A DNA stretch of 53,707 nt from an uncultured Mycobacteriaceae bacterium. GTDB lineage: Bacteria > Actinomycetota > Actinomycetes > Mycobacteriales > Mycobacteriaceae. Shown one piece after another: positions 31,647 through 41,041 of this stretch (positions are counted from its first letter, which is position 1; every line of letters starts with the position of its first letter). Under the pieces are notes generated by a model. That model had not been told where the DNA came from. It worked only from the letters and a program-made list of their open reading frames with translations, and searched no databases. The position numbers and the translations under genes were made by a program. The DNA lies in NCBI GenBank assembly GCA_903927745.1, contig CAIYOH010000065.1, forward strand, positions 1-53,707, read 5' to 3'.

Positions 31647-33359
31647 GTGTCCAGGCGGCGGCGTGACCAGGGGGGCCGGGCGGCCTCCAACCCGGGCAGC
31701 CGACCCCGCAAGGGGCCCGCCGACCAGCATCCGGGGATGGCCAATTACCCGGTGGGCGGCGCCGAGGATGCCGACCGTCGCGGACCCCGCCGTCCGCAGC
31801 CCACTCCGAGCGCCAACCGCCATCTCCCGCCGCTCGACCACCAGCCGAAACAGGCCCCTCCACGTCGCGGCGGAGCGGCGCCGCGCGGCCCCGCACCCGG
31901 CGAACGGGTCACCGTCACCCGTGCCGCGGCGCAGCGAAGCCGCGAAATGGGTTCGCGGATGTACTGGATGGTCCAGCGCGCCGCCACCGCCGACGGCGCG
32001 GACAAGTCGGGACTCACGGCTCTGACGTGGCCCGTGATGGCGAACTTCGCGGTGGATGCCGCGATGGCCGTCGCGCTCGCCAACACCCTGTTCTTCGCTG
32101 CGGCGACCGGGGAAAGCAAGGGCCGGGTCGCGCTATACCTGTTGATCACCATCGCGCCATTCGCGGTGATCGCGCCGCTCATCGGGCCGGCGCTCGACCG
32201 GCTGCAGCACGGCCGCCGCGCGGCCCTGGCCGCCTCGTTCGTGCTTCGCACGGCCTTGGCACTGGTGCTGATCATGAATTACGACGGCGCCACGGGCGGC
32301 TACCCCTCGATGGTGCTCTATCCCTGCGCGCTGGCCATGATGGTGCTGTCGAAGTCGTTCAGCGTGCTGCGCAGTGCGGTGACCCCGAGGGTGATGCCGC
32401 CGACGATCGACCTGGTTCGCGTCAACTCCCGGCTGACAGTCTTCGGACTGCTCGGGGGAACCATCGCCGGCGGCGCAGTTGCGGCGGGCTTGGAGTTCGC
32501 GTGCAACCGCTCGCTGCATCTACCGGGAGCGTTATTCGTCGTCATCGCTGTCACGATCGTCGGCGCCTCGCTGTCCATGAACATTCCGCGTTGGGTCGAG
32601 GTCACCACCGGCGAAGTCCCGGCCAAGTTGAGCTATCGCAGCGGCGGCGAGCCGGGGCGGGGAGGCCGCCCGGACGGCGACGGCGTCAAGAAGGTCGGTG
32701 GGGCGCTTCGACAACCGTTGGGCCGCAACATCATCACCTCCCTGTGGGGTAACTGCACCATCAAGGTGATGGTCGGCTTCCTGTTCCTGTACCCGGCCTT
32801 CGTCGCCAAGTCCCACCAGGCCAGCGGCTGGGTCCAGTTGGGCACCCTCGGCATGATCGGCGCGGCGGCCGGCATCGGCAACTTCGCCGGAAACTTCACC
32901 TGCGCCCGCCTTCAGCTGGGCAGGCCGGCCGTGCTGGTGGTGCGCTGCGCGGTGGCGGTGTTCGCGGTCGCGTTGATCGGCGCGGTGGCCGGCACCCTGA
33001 TGGCGGCCGTGATCGCCGCGTTGGTCACCTCGGGTTCCAGCGCGATCGCCAAGGCCTCGCTGGACGCCTCCCTGCAACACGATCTGCCCGAGGAATCGCG
33101 GGCATCCGCCTTCGGCCGCTCCGAGTCGTCGCTGCAGCTGGCCTGGGTGCTGGGGGGCGCGCTGGGTGTCTTGGTCTACACCGAATGGTGGATCGGCTTC
33201 ACCGCCGTCACCGCCTTGCTGATCCCCGGGCTGGCGCAGACCCTGGTCAGCTTCCGCGGCGATTCGTTGATTCCCGGGCTCGGCGGCAACCGGCCCGTCA
33301 TGGTCGCGCAGGAGGGATGGCGCCGCGACGCGGGCAGCCCGGCGGTGGTGCCGCAGTGA
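31647..33359 (+). CDS. MFS transporter with long basic N-terminal tail (Rv0876c-like)
   Basis: The 570-residue product has about 110 cytoplasmic, Pro/Arg-rich residues (GGRAASNPGSRPRKGPADQHPGM) followed by about 12 membrane segments starting near LTALTWPVMANFAVDAAMAVALA. It lacks clear drug-efflux signatures, and the substrate is unknown. The start is GTG 31647, which fits the conserved tail recalled from M. tuberculosis Rv0876c. It overlaps the next gene (GTGA at 33356-33359), so the two are translated together. Confidence 0.88.
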   Translation: MSRRRRDQGGRAASNPGSRPRKGPADQHPGMANYPVGGAEDADRRGPRRPQPTPSANRHLPPLDHQPKQAPPRRGGAAPRGPAPGERVTVTRAAAQRSREMGSRMYWMVQRAATADGADKSGLTALTWPVMANFAVDAAMAVALANTLFFAAATGESKGRVALYLLITIAPFAVIAPLIGPALDRLQHGRRAALAASFVLRTALALVLIMNYDGATGGYPSMVLYPCALAMMVLSKSFSVLRSAVTPRVMPPTIDLVRVNSRLTVFGLLGGTIAGGAVAAGLEFACNRSLHLPGALFVVIAVTIVGASLSMNIPRWVEVTTGEVPAKLSYRSGGEPGRGGRPDGDGVKKVGGALRQPLGRNIITSLWGNCTIKVMVGFLFLYPAFVAKSHQASGWVQLGTLGMIGAAAGIGNFAGNFTCARLQLGRPAVLVVRCAVAVFAVALIGAVAGTLMAAVIAALVTSGSSAIAKASLDASLQHDLPEESRASAFGRSESSLQLAWVLGGALGVLVYTEWWIGFTAVTALLIPGLAQTLVSFRGDSLIPGLGGNRPVMVAQEGWRRDAGSPAVVPQ

Positions 33360-33856
33360 AACCTGCGCGCAACCGGGGCATGGCCGTGGCGCTCGCCGCT
33401 CTGATGGCGGTGCTCTGCGTCGGCATCGGTGTCGGCACCTGGCTGGTGGTCCACCGCACCGGTCCGTCGCGACCGCAGATCAGCGCCTATTCCCACGGCG
33501 ATCTGATCCGAGTGGGGCCCTACCAGTACTGCGACGTGCTCAACCTCAACGACTGTCAGACACCGCGGAATCAGGGCGACCTCCGGGTCAATGAGCACTA
33601 CCCGATACAGCTTTCGGTGCCCGACGCCGTCTATCGCGCGCCCTGGCGGTTGCTCATGGTCTACGACAACCCCACCAACACCACCGCCGCGATGTATCGG
33701 CCCGGCACCCGCCACGCGGTCACCATCGCGCCGGTCGACCCCCAGCGCGGGCGGCTGACCGGGATCGTCGTGCAGTTGCTGACCCTGGTGGTCGACACTT
33801 CCGGCGAACTCCGCGAGGCGCCGCACGCGGAATGGTCGGTGCGGCTGAGCTTTTGA
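33356..33856 (+). CDS. DUF2771 secreted/anchored protein (Rv0875c-like)
   Basis: The 166-residue product has an N-terminal membrane helix (about 8-30, MAVALAALMAVLCVGIGVGTWLVV) acting as signal or anchor. An extracellular domain follows with paired Cys in YCDVLNLNDC, likely a disulfide. GTG 33356 overlaps the transporter stop by 4 bp. The stop TGA (33854-33856) is also the first base triplet of a REP-like repeat, so the repeat abuts the gene with no spacer. Confidence 0.87.
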   Translation: MKPARNRGMAVALAALMAVLCVGIGVGTWLVVHRTGPSRPQISAYSHGDLIRVGPYQYCDVLNLNDCQTPRNQGDLRVNEHYPIQLSVPDAVYRAPWRLLMVYDNPTNTTAAMYRPGTRHAVTIAPVDPQRGRLTGIVVQLLTLVVDTSGELREAPHAEWSVRLSF

Positions 33857-33918
33857 GCTCCGCCGAACGTGGACTAGGTGGGCGACACCGGCGAGGTTGT
33901 CCACAACAACTCGACGCT
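33855..33918. repeat. 64-bp REP-like repeat, copy A
   Basis: It starts GAGCTCCGCCGAACGTGG and matches copy B (34822-34885) at 35 of the first 37 positions and near the end (CAACTCGACG), with the same total length of 64. The middle is diverged. It begins inside the TGA of the upstream gene and lies 39 bp before the endonuclease ATG. Confidence 0.85.
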
Positions 33919-33956
33919 GACTGGAGAATGCCGGTACCACTTGGCATTTTGTCGGC

Positions 33957-34823
33957 ATGGACATCGCGGGCCGACCGTTCAGAGGCTCCGAGGCCCTCGC
34001 GGCCGGAGTGGTCTCCCGGCACCAACTGCGAACCGAATTCGACATGGTGCACCGCGACGTCTACCTCCGCCGCGGCCAGCGGTTGACTCCTGAGAGGCGA
34101 GCCGTGGCCGCCTGGCTGTGGTCGGGGCGGACCGCGACCGTGGCGGGTCTATCGGCAGCGGCACTGCACGGTTCGGCGTGGATCGACGATCGGTTACCTG
34201 CCGAGTTGAACCGGCCCAGCCGCGATAAGGCCCGCGGCATCATCCTGCACAGCGACACACTCGGTAGCGGCGAAACATGTCTGCTCCGCGGAATTGCCAC
34301 GACCACGCCGGCGCGCACGGCGTTCGACCTGGGGCGACGAAAAGGTCTGACCGCAGCGGTCATCCGACTCGACGCGCTGATGCGCGCGACCGACGTGAAG
34401 GCCGCCGACGTCACATCGCTGATCGACCAGCACCCGGGCGTGCGCGGATTGGTGCAGTTACGGCAGGCCTTGAATCTTGCCGACGGAGGCGCGGAATCGC
34501 CGTGGGAGACGAGAACCCGGCTGGTGCTCGTCGGCGGTCGACTGCCGTCGCCCGCGACGCAAATCCGGGTGCGCAACGACGCGGGTGCGGTCTTCGCGCG
34601 AATCGACATGGGGTGGGAGCAGTGGCAGGTCGGCGTGGAGTTCGACGGAGCCCAGCACTGGACCGATCCCGCGCAACGAAGCTGGGACATCGATCGGCTG
34701 GCTGAGCTCGAGGCGCGGGGCTGGACGATCATCCGGGTCAGCGCCGACATGCTGCGGCATCGCCCGCACGTCGTCATCGAACGCGTGGGTCGCGCCCTCA
34801 GGTCCGCCGGATGCCTACTCTGA
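33957..34823 (+). CDS. AbiEi-like / DUF559 (Vsr-fold) putative endonuclease
   Basis: The 288-residue product has an N-terminal winged-helix part resembling the AbiEi antitoxin family (FRGSEALAAGVVSRHQL, VYLRRGQRLTPERRAVA, ATVAGLSAAALHG). The C-terminal DUF559-like PD-(D/E)xK nuclease domain shows FARIDMGWEQWQVGVEFDG, an H in AQHWTDP and GWTIIRVSADMLRH. Asp in RID and Glu in VEFDG are the likely metal ligands. Proteins of this kind are multicopy in mycobacteria with no proven job. There is no strong ribosome site. The gene lies between two 64-bp repeats and occupies the position where M. tuberculosis has fadE10 and other genes. Confidence 0.82.
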   Translation: MDIAGRPFRGSEALAAGVVSRHQLRTEFDMVHRDVYLRRGQRLTPERRAVAAWLWSGRTATVAGLSAAALHGSAWIDDRLPAELNRPSRDKARGIILHSDTLGSGETCLLRGIATTTPARTAFDLGRRKGLTAAVIRLDALMRATDVKAADVTSLIDQHPGVRGLVQLRQALNLADGGAESPWETRTRLVLVGGRLPSPATQIRVRNDAGAVFARIDMGWEQWQVGVEFDGAQHWTDPAQRSWDIDRLAELEARGWTIIRVSADMLRHRPHVVIERVGRALRSAGCLL

Positions 34824-34890
34824 GCTCCGCCGAACGTGGACTAGTTGGGCGACAACGGTGCGATCACGCGCACCAACTCGACGTTCGGCG
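34822..34890. repeat. 64-bp REP-like repeat, copy B (palindromic)
   Basis: This copy begins in the stop codon of the endonuclease gene as copy A does in its upstream gene. CGCCGAACGT (34828-34837) pairs with ACGTTCGGCG (34881-34890), and the inner GTTGGGCG pairs with CGCACCAAC, giving an imperfect hairpin of about 60 nt. It lies between convergent genes and may also act as a terminator. Confidence 0.85.
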
Positions 34891-34896
34891 ACGAAC

Positions 34897-35304
34897 CTAG
34901 GCGTCGAGCTCCCGGGCCACCGCCGTGACCACCTCGGAGACCCGGCGCGCGGTCTTGCGGTCGGGGTAGCGTCCCTTGCGCAACTCGGGCTGCACGGCGC
35001 CCTCCAGCAGCGTGATCATGTCCTCGACCATGCCGTGCAGTTCGTCGGGAGTGTGCTTATGCTCGGCGGACGTCTCGCGGCGGGCCTTGGCGAGGCTGGG
35101 CGGCGACTCGAGCAGCGTGACGCTCAATGCTTGCGGTCCGCGCCGCCCGGACGCGATGCCGAACTCCACCCGCTGGCCCGCCTTGAGCCCGTCGACCCCG
35201 TCGGGCAACGCCGATGAACGGACGTAGACGTCTTCACCGTCGTCCTGGGACAGGAAGCCAAAGCCCTTGTCGGTGTCATACCACTTCACCTTGCCGGTCG
35301 GCAC
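34897..35304 (-). CDS. cspB: Cold-shock-domain protein CspB (Rv0871-like)
   Basis: The 135-residue product has a cold-shock domain (1-65) with RNP motifs KGFGFLS and DVYVRSSAL, then an unusual C-terminal extension of about 70 residues ([42 protein letters not shown]) conserved in mycobacteria. It binds single-stranded nucleic acid, presumably as an RNA chaperone. GTG 35304 has AGGTG six bases upstream and gives the M. tuberculosis length; GTG 35313 is less likely. Confidence 0.94.
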   Translation of the reverse strand: MPTGKVKWYDTDKGFGFLSQDDGEDVYVRSSALPDGVDGLKAGQRVEFGIASGRRGPQALSVTLLESPPSLAKARRETSAEHKHTPDELHGMVEDMITLLEGAVQPELRKGRYPDRKTARRVSEVVTAVARELDA

Positions 35305-35456
35305 TGGTCTCACCTGCTTGTCTGACGGGTCGCTAGCATGAATGACACAACAAACGCCCCGCTTGCGCGGGACGCAAAGACGCAGCCCGATCCTACTCGG
35401 ACGCCCGATCGCCGATTCTGCTGAGATGGCGATTGCCAGGCGATGAAAGGAATGCG

Positions 35457-35954
35457 ATGCGCTACGCCGACGGGCCGGAGATGATCGTCTCGGTCGAGAT
35501 CGATGCTCCCGTGGCGACGGTCTGGGGTCTCGTCACCGACATCGATCTTCCGGCGCGGTTCTCCGACGAGTTCCAGGGTGCCGAATGGCTCAATGCCCCT
35601 CATGGCCCGGCCCTCGGCGCGACGTTCAGAGGTCGTAACCAGATCCAGCGGATCGGGAGCTGGGAGGTGGTGTGCACCGTGACCGAGTTCGAGTCCGAAC
35701 GCCGCTTCGGTTGGGCGGTCGGCGACCTGGCGGCTCCCGCGGCGCGGTGGCGATTCGAGCTGGAGCCAATCGGTTCGGGGACCGTGTTGCGCCAATGGGC
35801 CCATATGGGCCCGGGCCGGTCTGGGCTCACGCCGAGGATCGAGGCGCATCCCGAGCGCGAAGAGGCAATCGTCGAGATGCGCCTCGAAACGTGGAAACGC
35901 AACATGGAGGCGACCATCGGGGGAATCAAGGCCTTGGCGGAGGGATTCGCGTGA
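35457..35954 (+). CDS. SRPBCC family protein upstream of moaA2
   Basis: The 165-residue product has the START-like signature ([31 protein letters not shown], then [32 protein letters not shown]) and a C-terminal helix ([25 protein letters not shown]). It likely binds a hydrophobic ligand. ATG 35457 has GAAAGG six bases before it. The stop overlaps the moaA2 GTG (GTGA), so it is coupled to a Moco gene, although no Moco role is known for this fold. cspB is divergent 152 bp away. Confidence 0.87.
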   Translation: MRYADGPEMIVSVEIDAPVATVWGLVTDIDLPARFSDEFQGAEWLNAPHGPALGATFRGRNQIQRIGSWEVVCTVTEFESERRFGWAVGDLAAPAARWRFELEPIGSGTVLRQWAHMGPGRSGLTPRIEAHPEREEAIVEMRLETWKRNMEATIGGIKALAEGFA

Positions 35955-37054
35955 CGAAGTCCCTCCATGGTTCCCCCACCGGGCTCGGCCTGCCGAGGAT
36001 GCCGAGGCGCATCGACAGCACCGACGGCTCCGCCGGCCCCTCGCCGACCGAGGGCCCGCTGCTGGACACCTACGGCCGTGTCGCCACCGACCTGCGGGTG
36101 TCGCTGACCGACCGCTGCAACCTGCGGTGCACGTACTGCATGCCGGCTGACGGCCTGGACTGGCTGCCCGGCGAGCACCTGCTGCGGCCCATTGAGCTGG
36201 CCAGGCTGCTACGGATCGCCGTCACCCGGCTGGGCGTCACCAGCGTGCGATTCACCGGCGGCGAACCGTTGTTGTCCCGCCACCTCGACGAGGTGATCGC
36301 GGGAACGGCCCGCCTGACACCCCGCCCGGAGATCTCGCTGACGACCAACGGAGTGGGGTTGGCGCGTCGAGCCGCCGCTCTGGCGGAGGCGGGGCTCGAC
36401 CGGGTCAACGTATCGATGGACACGGTGGACCGGGAGCACTTCGCGGCCATCACCCGCCGCGACCGGCTCGATGACGTGGTGGCCGGTTTAGCCGCCGCCA
36501 AGGCGGCGGGCCTCACGCCCGTCAAAGTCAACGCCGTCCTCGACCCCGTCACCGGGCGGGAGGACGTCGTCGGGCTGTTGCGGTTCTGCTTGGAGAACGG
36601 CTACCAGTTGCGGGTGATCGAGCAGATGCCGCTGGACGCGGGTCACCACTGGAACCGCGACACGGCGCTCAGCGCGGACGACGTGCTCTCGGCGCTACGG
36701 CCGCACTTCCGGTTGCGCCCGGACCCGGCGCCGCGGGGTTCGGCTCCGGCCGAACTATGGCTGGCCGACACGGGTCCCGGCTCACCCGGCGGAAAGTTCG
36801 GCATCGTCGCGTCGGTCTCGCACGCCTTCTGTTCGGCGTGTGACCGCACCAGGCTGACGGCCGACGGCCAGATACGCAGCTGCCTGTTCGCCACGGAGGA
36901 AACAGACCTTCGGGGTCTGCTGCGGAGCGGCGGCAGCGACGACGCGATCGAGTCGGGCTGGCGCGCCGCGATGTGGGGCAAGCCTGCGGGGCACGGCATC
37001 AACGACGCGGGCTTCGTCCAGCCCGCCCGCCCGATGAGCGCGATCGGTGGCTGA
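35951..37054 (+). CDS. moaA2: GTP 3',8-cyclase MoaA2
   Basis: First step of molybdenum-cofactor synthesis: the radical SAM enzyme converts GTP to the cyclic precursor of cPMP. The 367-residue product has the CNLRCTYC motif (4Fe-4S with SAM), the block SVRFTGGEPLL and the C-terminal second cluster in FCSACDRTRLTADGQIRSC, and ends in the double glycine SAIGG that the family needs. GTG 35951 overlaps the SRPBCC gene; M. tuberculosis MoaA2 is about 360 residues. moaC2 partner is 3.2 kb away on the opposite strand. A foreign gene starts 6 bp after its stop. Confidence 0.96.
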   Translation: MTKSLHGSPTGLGLPRMPRRIDSTDGSAGPSPTEGPLLDTYGRVATDLRVSLTDRCNLRCTYCMPADGLDWLPGEHLLRPIELARLLRIAVTRLGVTSVRFTGGEPLLSRHLDEVIAGTARLTPRPEISLTTNGVGLARRAAALAEAGLDRVNVSMDTVDREHFAAITRRDRLDDVVAGLAAAKAAGLTPVKVNAVLDPVTGREDVVGLLRFCLENGYQLRVIEQMPLDAGHHWNRDTALSADDVLSALRPHFRLRPDPAPRGSAPAELWLADTGPGSPGGKFGIVASVSHAFCSACDRTRLTADGQIRSCLFATEETDLRGLLRSGGSDDAIESGWRAAMWGKPAGHGINDAGFVQPARPMSAIGG

Positions 37055-37060
37055 GCCCGA

Positions 37061-37855
37061 ATGACGACCAACGAGCAATCGGTTCAAGACCTCATCAAGA
37101 GTTACCATGATGCGCCGTACCCATCTTTCAAAGTCTCCAACTACTTTCACATTTACGCAGACTTGTTCTCCCATTTGAGAGGACAGGAATGCACATTTAT
37201 CGAGACCGGTGTTCTGAATGGCGGGTCTCTCTTCATGTGGCGGAACTGGCTGGGGCCTCAAGCCCGTATCATTGGTATTGATTTAAACCCCAATGTCAGC
37301 AAGTGGAAAAACTTTGGATTCGAGATTTATATCGGCGATCAAGGTGACCCACAATTCTGGCATGAAACGTTCCACGCCATTGGGCAGTTTGATGCGCTGT
37401 TAGACGATGGCGGCCATCAATCTTTTCAGCAAATTGCTACGTTAACTGAGGGATTGAAAGCAGTTAAACCTGCCGGCCTGATTGTCGTCGAAGATACGAT
37501 TACGAGCTACATGGAAGACTTTTCCGAGCATGGCGACAATTGTTTCCTGAACTATGCTAAAGCGGCCACGGACACATTGATCGCTCAATGTTGCGATCTA
37601 TGGCGGGGGGAGTTTCGACAGGTTGTCAACCACGAAGTCATGCGCCAGTTTTCGCACGTGCGTAGCATCGAGTTTTTCCCCGGCATGGTGGCTTTCAAGA
37701 TAAGATCTGACGCGGCTGACAAACCGGCGCTCATCTGGAATAAAAATCCCGAGAGTGGTGAACGAGATTTTCGCTCAGCTGGAACGTCCAAATCACTTAC
37801 CGTTAACTGGCCTGATCCATTCACGGAGGAAAAAATCGTTGTTCGCGGACGATAG
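37061..37855 (+). CDS. AT-rich, horizontally acquired class I SAM-dependent methyltransferase (CmcI/MycE-like)
   Basis: The 264-residue product carries motif I FIETGVLNGGSLFMW (Glu48, glycines), motif II IGIDLNP (Asp74), and a metal/catalytic set LLDDGGH (Asp115, Asp116, His119) and VVEDT (Glu144, Asp145). These match the cephalosporin-hydroxylase/mycinamicin and rhamnosyl O-methyltransferase group, so a sugar or macrolide hydroxyl is the likely acceptor. GC by hand in sample lines is 38-48% against about 67% next door. TTA codons occur (Leu at residue 114). It sits exactly between moaA2 and moaD2, overlapping moaD2 by 17 nt, and shows no link to Moco by family. Confidence 0.9.
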   Translation: MTTNEQSVQDLIKSYHDAPYPSFKVSNYFHIYADLFSHLRGQECTFIETGVLNGGSLFMWRNWLGPQARIIGIDLNPNVSKWKNFGFEIYIGDQGDPQFWHETFHAIGQFDALLDDGGHQSFQQIATLTEGLKAVKPAGLIVVEDTITSYMEDFSEHGDNCFLNYAKAATDTLIAQCCDLWRGEFRQVVNHEVMRQFSHVRSIEFFPGMVAFKIRSDAADKPALIWNKNPESGERDFRSAGTSKSLTVNWPDPFTEEKIVVRGR

Positions 37856-38117
37856 GTCAGCTGACGGGATCGAGGTGACGGTCCGCTACTTCGCCGCCGC
37901 ACGGTCCGCCGCGGGTAAGGACTCAGAAACGGTTGTGTTGCGCCCAGGCACCACCGTGGCGGAGTTGCTGGATCACCTCACCGAACCGGGGAGTCGCCTC
38001 GCCGCGGTGCTGGGTCGTTGCTCGTGCCTATGCGACGGAGTCGCCGTACGGGACCAGGCAGCCTCCTTGTTGGCCGGCAACACCATCGACGTCCTGCCGC
38101 CCTTCGCCGGTGGGTGA
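37839..38117 (+). CDS. moaD2: Molybdopterin synthase small subunit MoaD2
   Basis: Ubiquitin-like sulfur carrier whose C-terminal thiocarboxylate gives dithiolene sulfur to precursor Z with MoaE2. The 92-residue product ends in the essential VLPPFAGG and contains VTVRYFAAARSAAGK. TTG 37839 was chosen because GGAGGA at 37825-37830 lies 8 nt before and it gives exactly the M. tuberculosis length of 92. That start and its ribosome site lie inside the 3' end of the foreign methyltransferase gene, so MoaD2 synthesis depends on bases now read as both. Confidence 0.92.
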   Translation: MFADDRSADGIEVTVRYFAAARSAAGKDSETVVLRPGTTVAELLDHLTEPGSRLAAVLGRCSCLCDGVAVRDQAASLLAGNTIDVLPPFAGG

Positions 38118-38330
38118 AAGTGTGACAACGCTCACATCACGGACCCATGACAGTGCGAACGCCCGTGAGCTCGTCATGGTGCCAGCTGGGAAAACTTCCG
38201 GCTCTCCTCGGGTTTTCTCACGTCGCCGGTGACGAGACACCGATTGTCTCCGGACGTGACCAGGCCACGAGAACCCGCTAGCGTCAGGCCGGGTTCGTCA
38301 CACAGACCGGGTTGGCGAACCTCCCCCACC

Positions 38331-38524
38331 TGTCGCGCCGAACTCCATCCAGTAGGCGGGGGAGACCATACGTGGATGGAGGCGGGGGACCCATCGGTCC
38401 CACCGCGACCGAACCGGGGCCGCGTGCGGCCCCAGGGGTGAAGCCGGACTTCGTGTCCCGAGTGCGAAGCCGGCCGGGTAGCCTCTCCCACCCGAACCCG
38501 ACAGCTGACCTCGCAGGCGCGTGA
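38331..38524 (+). ncRNA. ydaO-type (c-di-AMP) riboswitch upstream of rpfA
   Basis: The 428-bp gap between moaD2 (38117) and rpfA (38546) holds a structured leader. Outer stem CGCGCC (38334-38339) pairs with GGCGCG (38516-38521). Hallmark ydaO blocks are GGGGTGAAGCCGG (about 38435), GGGTAGCCT (about 38476) and CCCGAACCCGACAGCTGACC (38491-38510). In bacteria these RNAs bind cyclic di-AMP and usually turn off wall-hydrolase genes; mycobacterial rpfA is a known carrier. The preceding 38118-38330 shows no clear gene; it likely holds the promoter, including GTGACAACGCTCACATCACG. Confidence 0.85.
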
Positions 38525-39289
<765 letters not shown>

Positions 39290-39307
39290 TCCGTCCCGAG
39301 GGCCGGG

Positions 39308-39745
39308 TTAGGCCGAGCCCACCCATTCCTCGGTTCCGTCGTCGAAGAACTGGTGCTTCCACACCGGCAGCCGCTCCTTGATGGCGTCAACCAGGTGGGC
39401 GCAGGTGGCGAACGCGGCCTGACGGTGGTCGGCGGTCACCGCCGCCACCAGCGCCGCGTCCCCGAGGTGCAGCACCCCGATCCGGTGGCTGGCCGCGATG
39501 GCGCGGACCCCTTCGCACCGCTCGGCCACCTCGGCGGCCACGTCGGCCAACACCTCGGCCATGACCTGGCCGGCCGAGGGATGCGCCGAATACTCCAACC
39601 GCACCACGCGCCGCCCGCCGTCGTGGTCGCGAACCGCGCCGACGAACCCCACGATCGCTCCCGCCGAACGGTGGCTCACCAGCAGCTCGTGTTCGGCGAG
39701 GACGATCGGGTGTTCGGTCACTGCGGCGCGCACGACAAGCGTCAT
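39308..39745 (-). CDS. moaE2: Molybdopterin synthase large subunit MoaE2
   Basis: Catalytic subunit of molybdopterin synthase: with MoaD2 it adds two sulfurs to precursor Z. The 145-residue product shows [52 protein letters not shown] and the active-site region [23 protein letters not shown]. Its ATG overlaps the mog stop (4 bp), so moaC2-mog-moaE2 is one operon. It converges on rpfA 18 bp away. Confidence 0.95.
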   Translation of the reverse strand: MTLVVRAAVTEHPIVLAEHELLVSHRSAGAIVGFVGAVRDHDGGRRVVRLEYSAHPSAGQVMAEVLADVAAEVAERCEGVRAIAASHRIGVLHLGDAALVAAVTADHRQAAFATCAHLVDAIKERLPVWKHQFFDDGTEEWVGSA

Positions 39746-40224
39746 CGACGGTGATCCTTACCGGCGATCTGGTCGAGCGCGTGGTCGAGCACGTCGTCGA
39801 GGACCGTGAGGCCGTCGCGCACCCCGCCTGGGGAACCCGGCAGGTTGACGACCAGGGTCCGCCGCGCCACGCCGCACACGCCACGCGACAGCACCGACGT
39901 CGGCACCTTCGGGAGTCCGGAACGGCGGATGGCATCGGCAAGCCCCGGAATCAGGTAGTCCAGAACCGCCATGGTCTGTTCCGGGGTGTTGTCGCTGGGT
40001 GAGATGCCTGTGCCGCCGGAGGTGACGATCAGGTCGACGCCGGCGTCGATCGCAGCGCGCAATGCCCCGCCGACCGGCTCGCCGTCGGCGACCACGTCAG
40101 ACTCCACGGGCGAAAAGCCTTTTTCAGCAAGCCATTCGGCGATGATCGGCCCGCACCGGTCGTCATAGACGCCGCTCGACGCGCGGGTCGAGGCGATGAT
40201 CACTCGCGCGGATCGGGCGCCCAT
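39742..40224 (-). CDS. mog: Molybdopterin adenylyltransferase Mog
   Basis: Activates molybdopterin by adenylylation before molybdate insertion. The 160-residue product (same length as the M. tuberculosis protein) has the MoaB/Mog fold with [17 protein letters not shown] and [16 protein letters not shown] 40224 shares one base with the moaC2 stop (TGATG), a classic coupled junction. Confidence 0.95.
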   Translation of the reverse strand: MGARSARVIIASTRASSGVYDDRCGPIIAEWLAEKGFSPVESDVVADGEPVGGALRAAIDAGVDLIVTSGGTGISPSDNTPEQTMAVLDYLIPGLADAIRRSGLPKVPTSVLSRGVCGVARRTLVVNLPGSPGGVRDGLTVLDDVLDHALDQIAGKDHRR

Positions 40225-40733
40225 CACCGTGTCCAGGTTCCGGTTTTGCCACCCTCCTTGCGCAACACGCGGATGTCGTCGATGCGCGCGGAGGCGTCGA
40301 CCGCTTTGATCATGTCGTAGAGCGTCAGCCCGGCGACGCTGACGGCCGTGAGCGCCTCCATCTCCACGCCTGTGCGGTCGGTGCTGCGCACCGTCGCGGT
40401 GATCAGGATCACGGCGTCCCCGACCTCGAAGTCGACGTCGACGCCGGTCAGCGTGAGTTGGTGACACAGCGGGATCAGATCGCAGGTGCGCTTGGCCGCC
40501 AGGATGCCCGCCACCCGGGCCGTCGCCAGGGCGTCGCCCTTAGGCAGGCCCCCCGCCGACAGAAGAGCCACGACATCGGCCGTCGTACGCAGCACACCCG
40601 CGGCAACGGCTGTGCGTGTGGTGGCAACCTTGGCGCCGACATCGACCATGTGCGCCGCGCCCCGCTCATCGACGTGCGACAGCGCCGATGCCGGGGTCGC
40701 CGAGGACGCAGACGCCCCCGAGACCGCAGTCAT
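40224..40733 (-). CDS. moaC2: Cyclic pyranopterin monophosphate synthase MoaC2
   Basis: Converts the MoaA product to cPMP. The 169-residue product has the conserved core [31 protein letters not shown] and [26 protein letters not shown] with catalytic Lys and Asp positions. The N-terminus has an Ala/Ser-rich tail of about 15 residues before LSHVDERG. It heads the operon moaC2-mog-moaE2; moaA2 and moaD2 are separate on the plus strand. Confidence 0.95.
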   Translation of the reverse strand: MTAVSGASASSATPASALSHVDERGAAHMVDVGAKVATTRTAVAAGVLRTTADVVALLSAGGLPKGDALATARVAGILAAKRTCDLIPLCHQLTLTGVDVDFEVGDAVILITATVRSTDRTGVEMEALTAVSVAGLTLYDMIKAVDASARIDDIRVLRKEGGKTGTWTR

Positions 40734-40742
40734 CTCGCTGAG

Positions 40743-40943
40743 CTACCAGGTGTTGTCGGTGACGGGGTGCAGGTACGGCAGCTCGTCAGCGGGTAGCGGA
40801 AACACCAGATCCCCGAAGGGAGACAGGGCGCCCGTCCGATCGCTCGCAAGCTCGCTCACCGGATGGTCGTCGGACTCCCTCGCCGGCCAGCCATTGTCGA
40901 CATATCTGGTTTTGCGGGATTTGCCCTCAGCAGTGTCAGCCAC
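40743..40943 (-). CDS. Small conserved protein (Rv0863-like)
   Basis: The 66-residue product reads [22 protein letters not shown] and ends [26 protein letters not shown]; these are conserved-looking stretches of the Rv0863 family. No domain is known. GTG 40943 is weakly supported by a poor ribosome site; the M. tuberculosis version is listed as about 93 residues, so the true start may be elsewhere. The stop lies 9 bp from moaC2, so cotranscription is possible. Confidence 0.7.
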   Translation of the reverse strand: MADTAEGKSRKTRYVDNGWPARESDDHPVSELASDRTGALSPFGDLVFPLPADELPYLHPVTDNTW

Positions 40944-41041
40944 GGAACCATTCTGACACCTTGCGCTGCGGCCCGTTGAGCAAGGCCGACAGTCAGTCGC
41001 CGTCTGCCTGGTGTGCGTGGGCTGCCCTACGCTGGTCGGCA

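Noticed and set aside
37875..38117. MoaD2 starting at GTG in GIEVTVRYF
   Set aside because: It would remove 12 residues from the family length and lacks a ribosome site as good as GGAGGA before TTG 37839.
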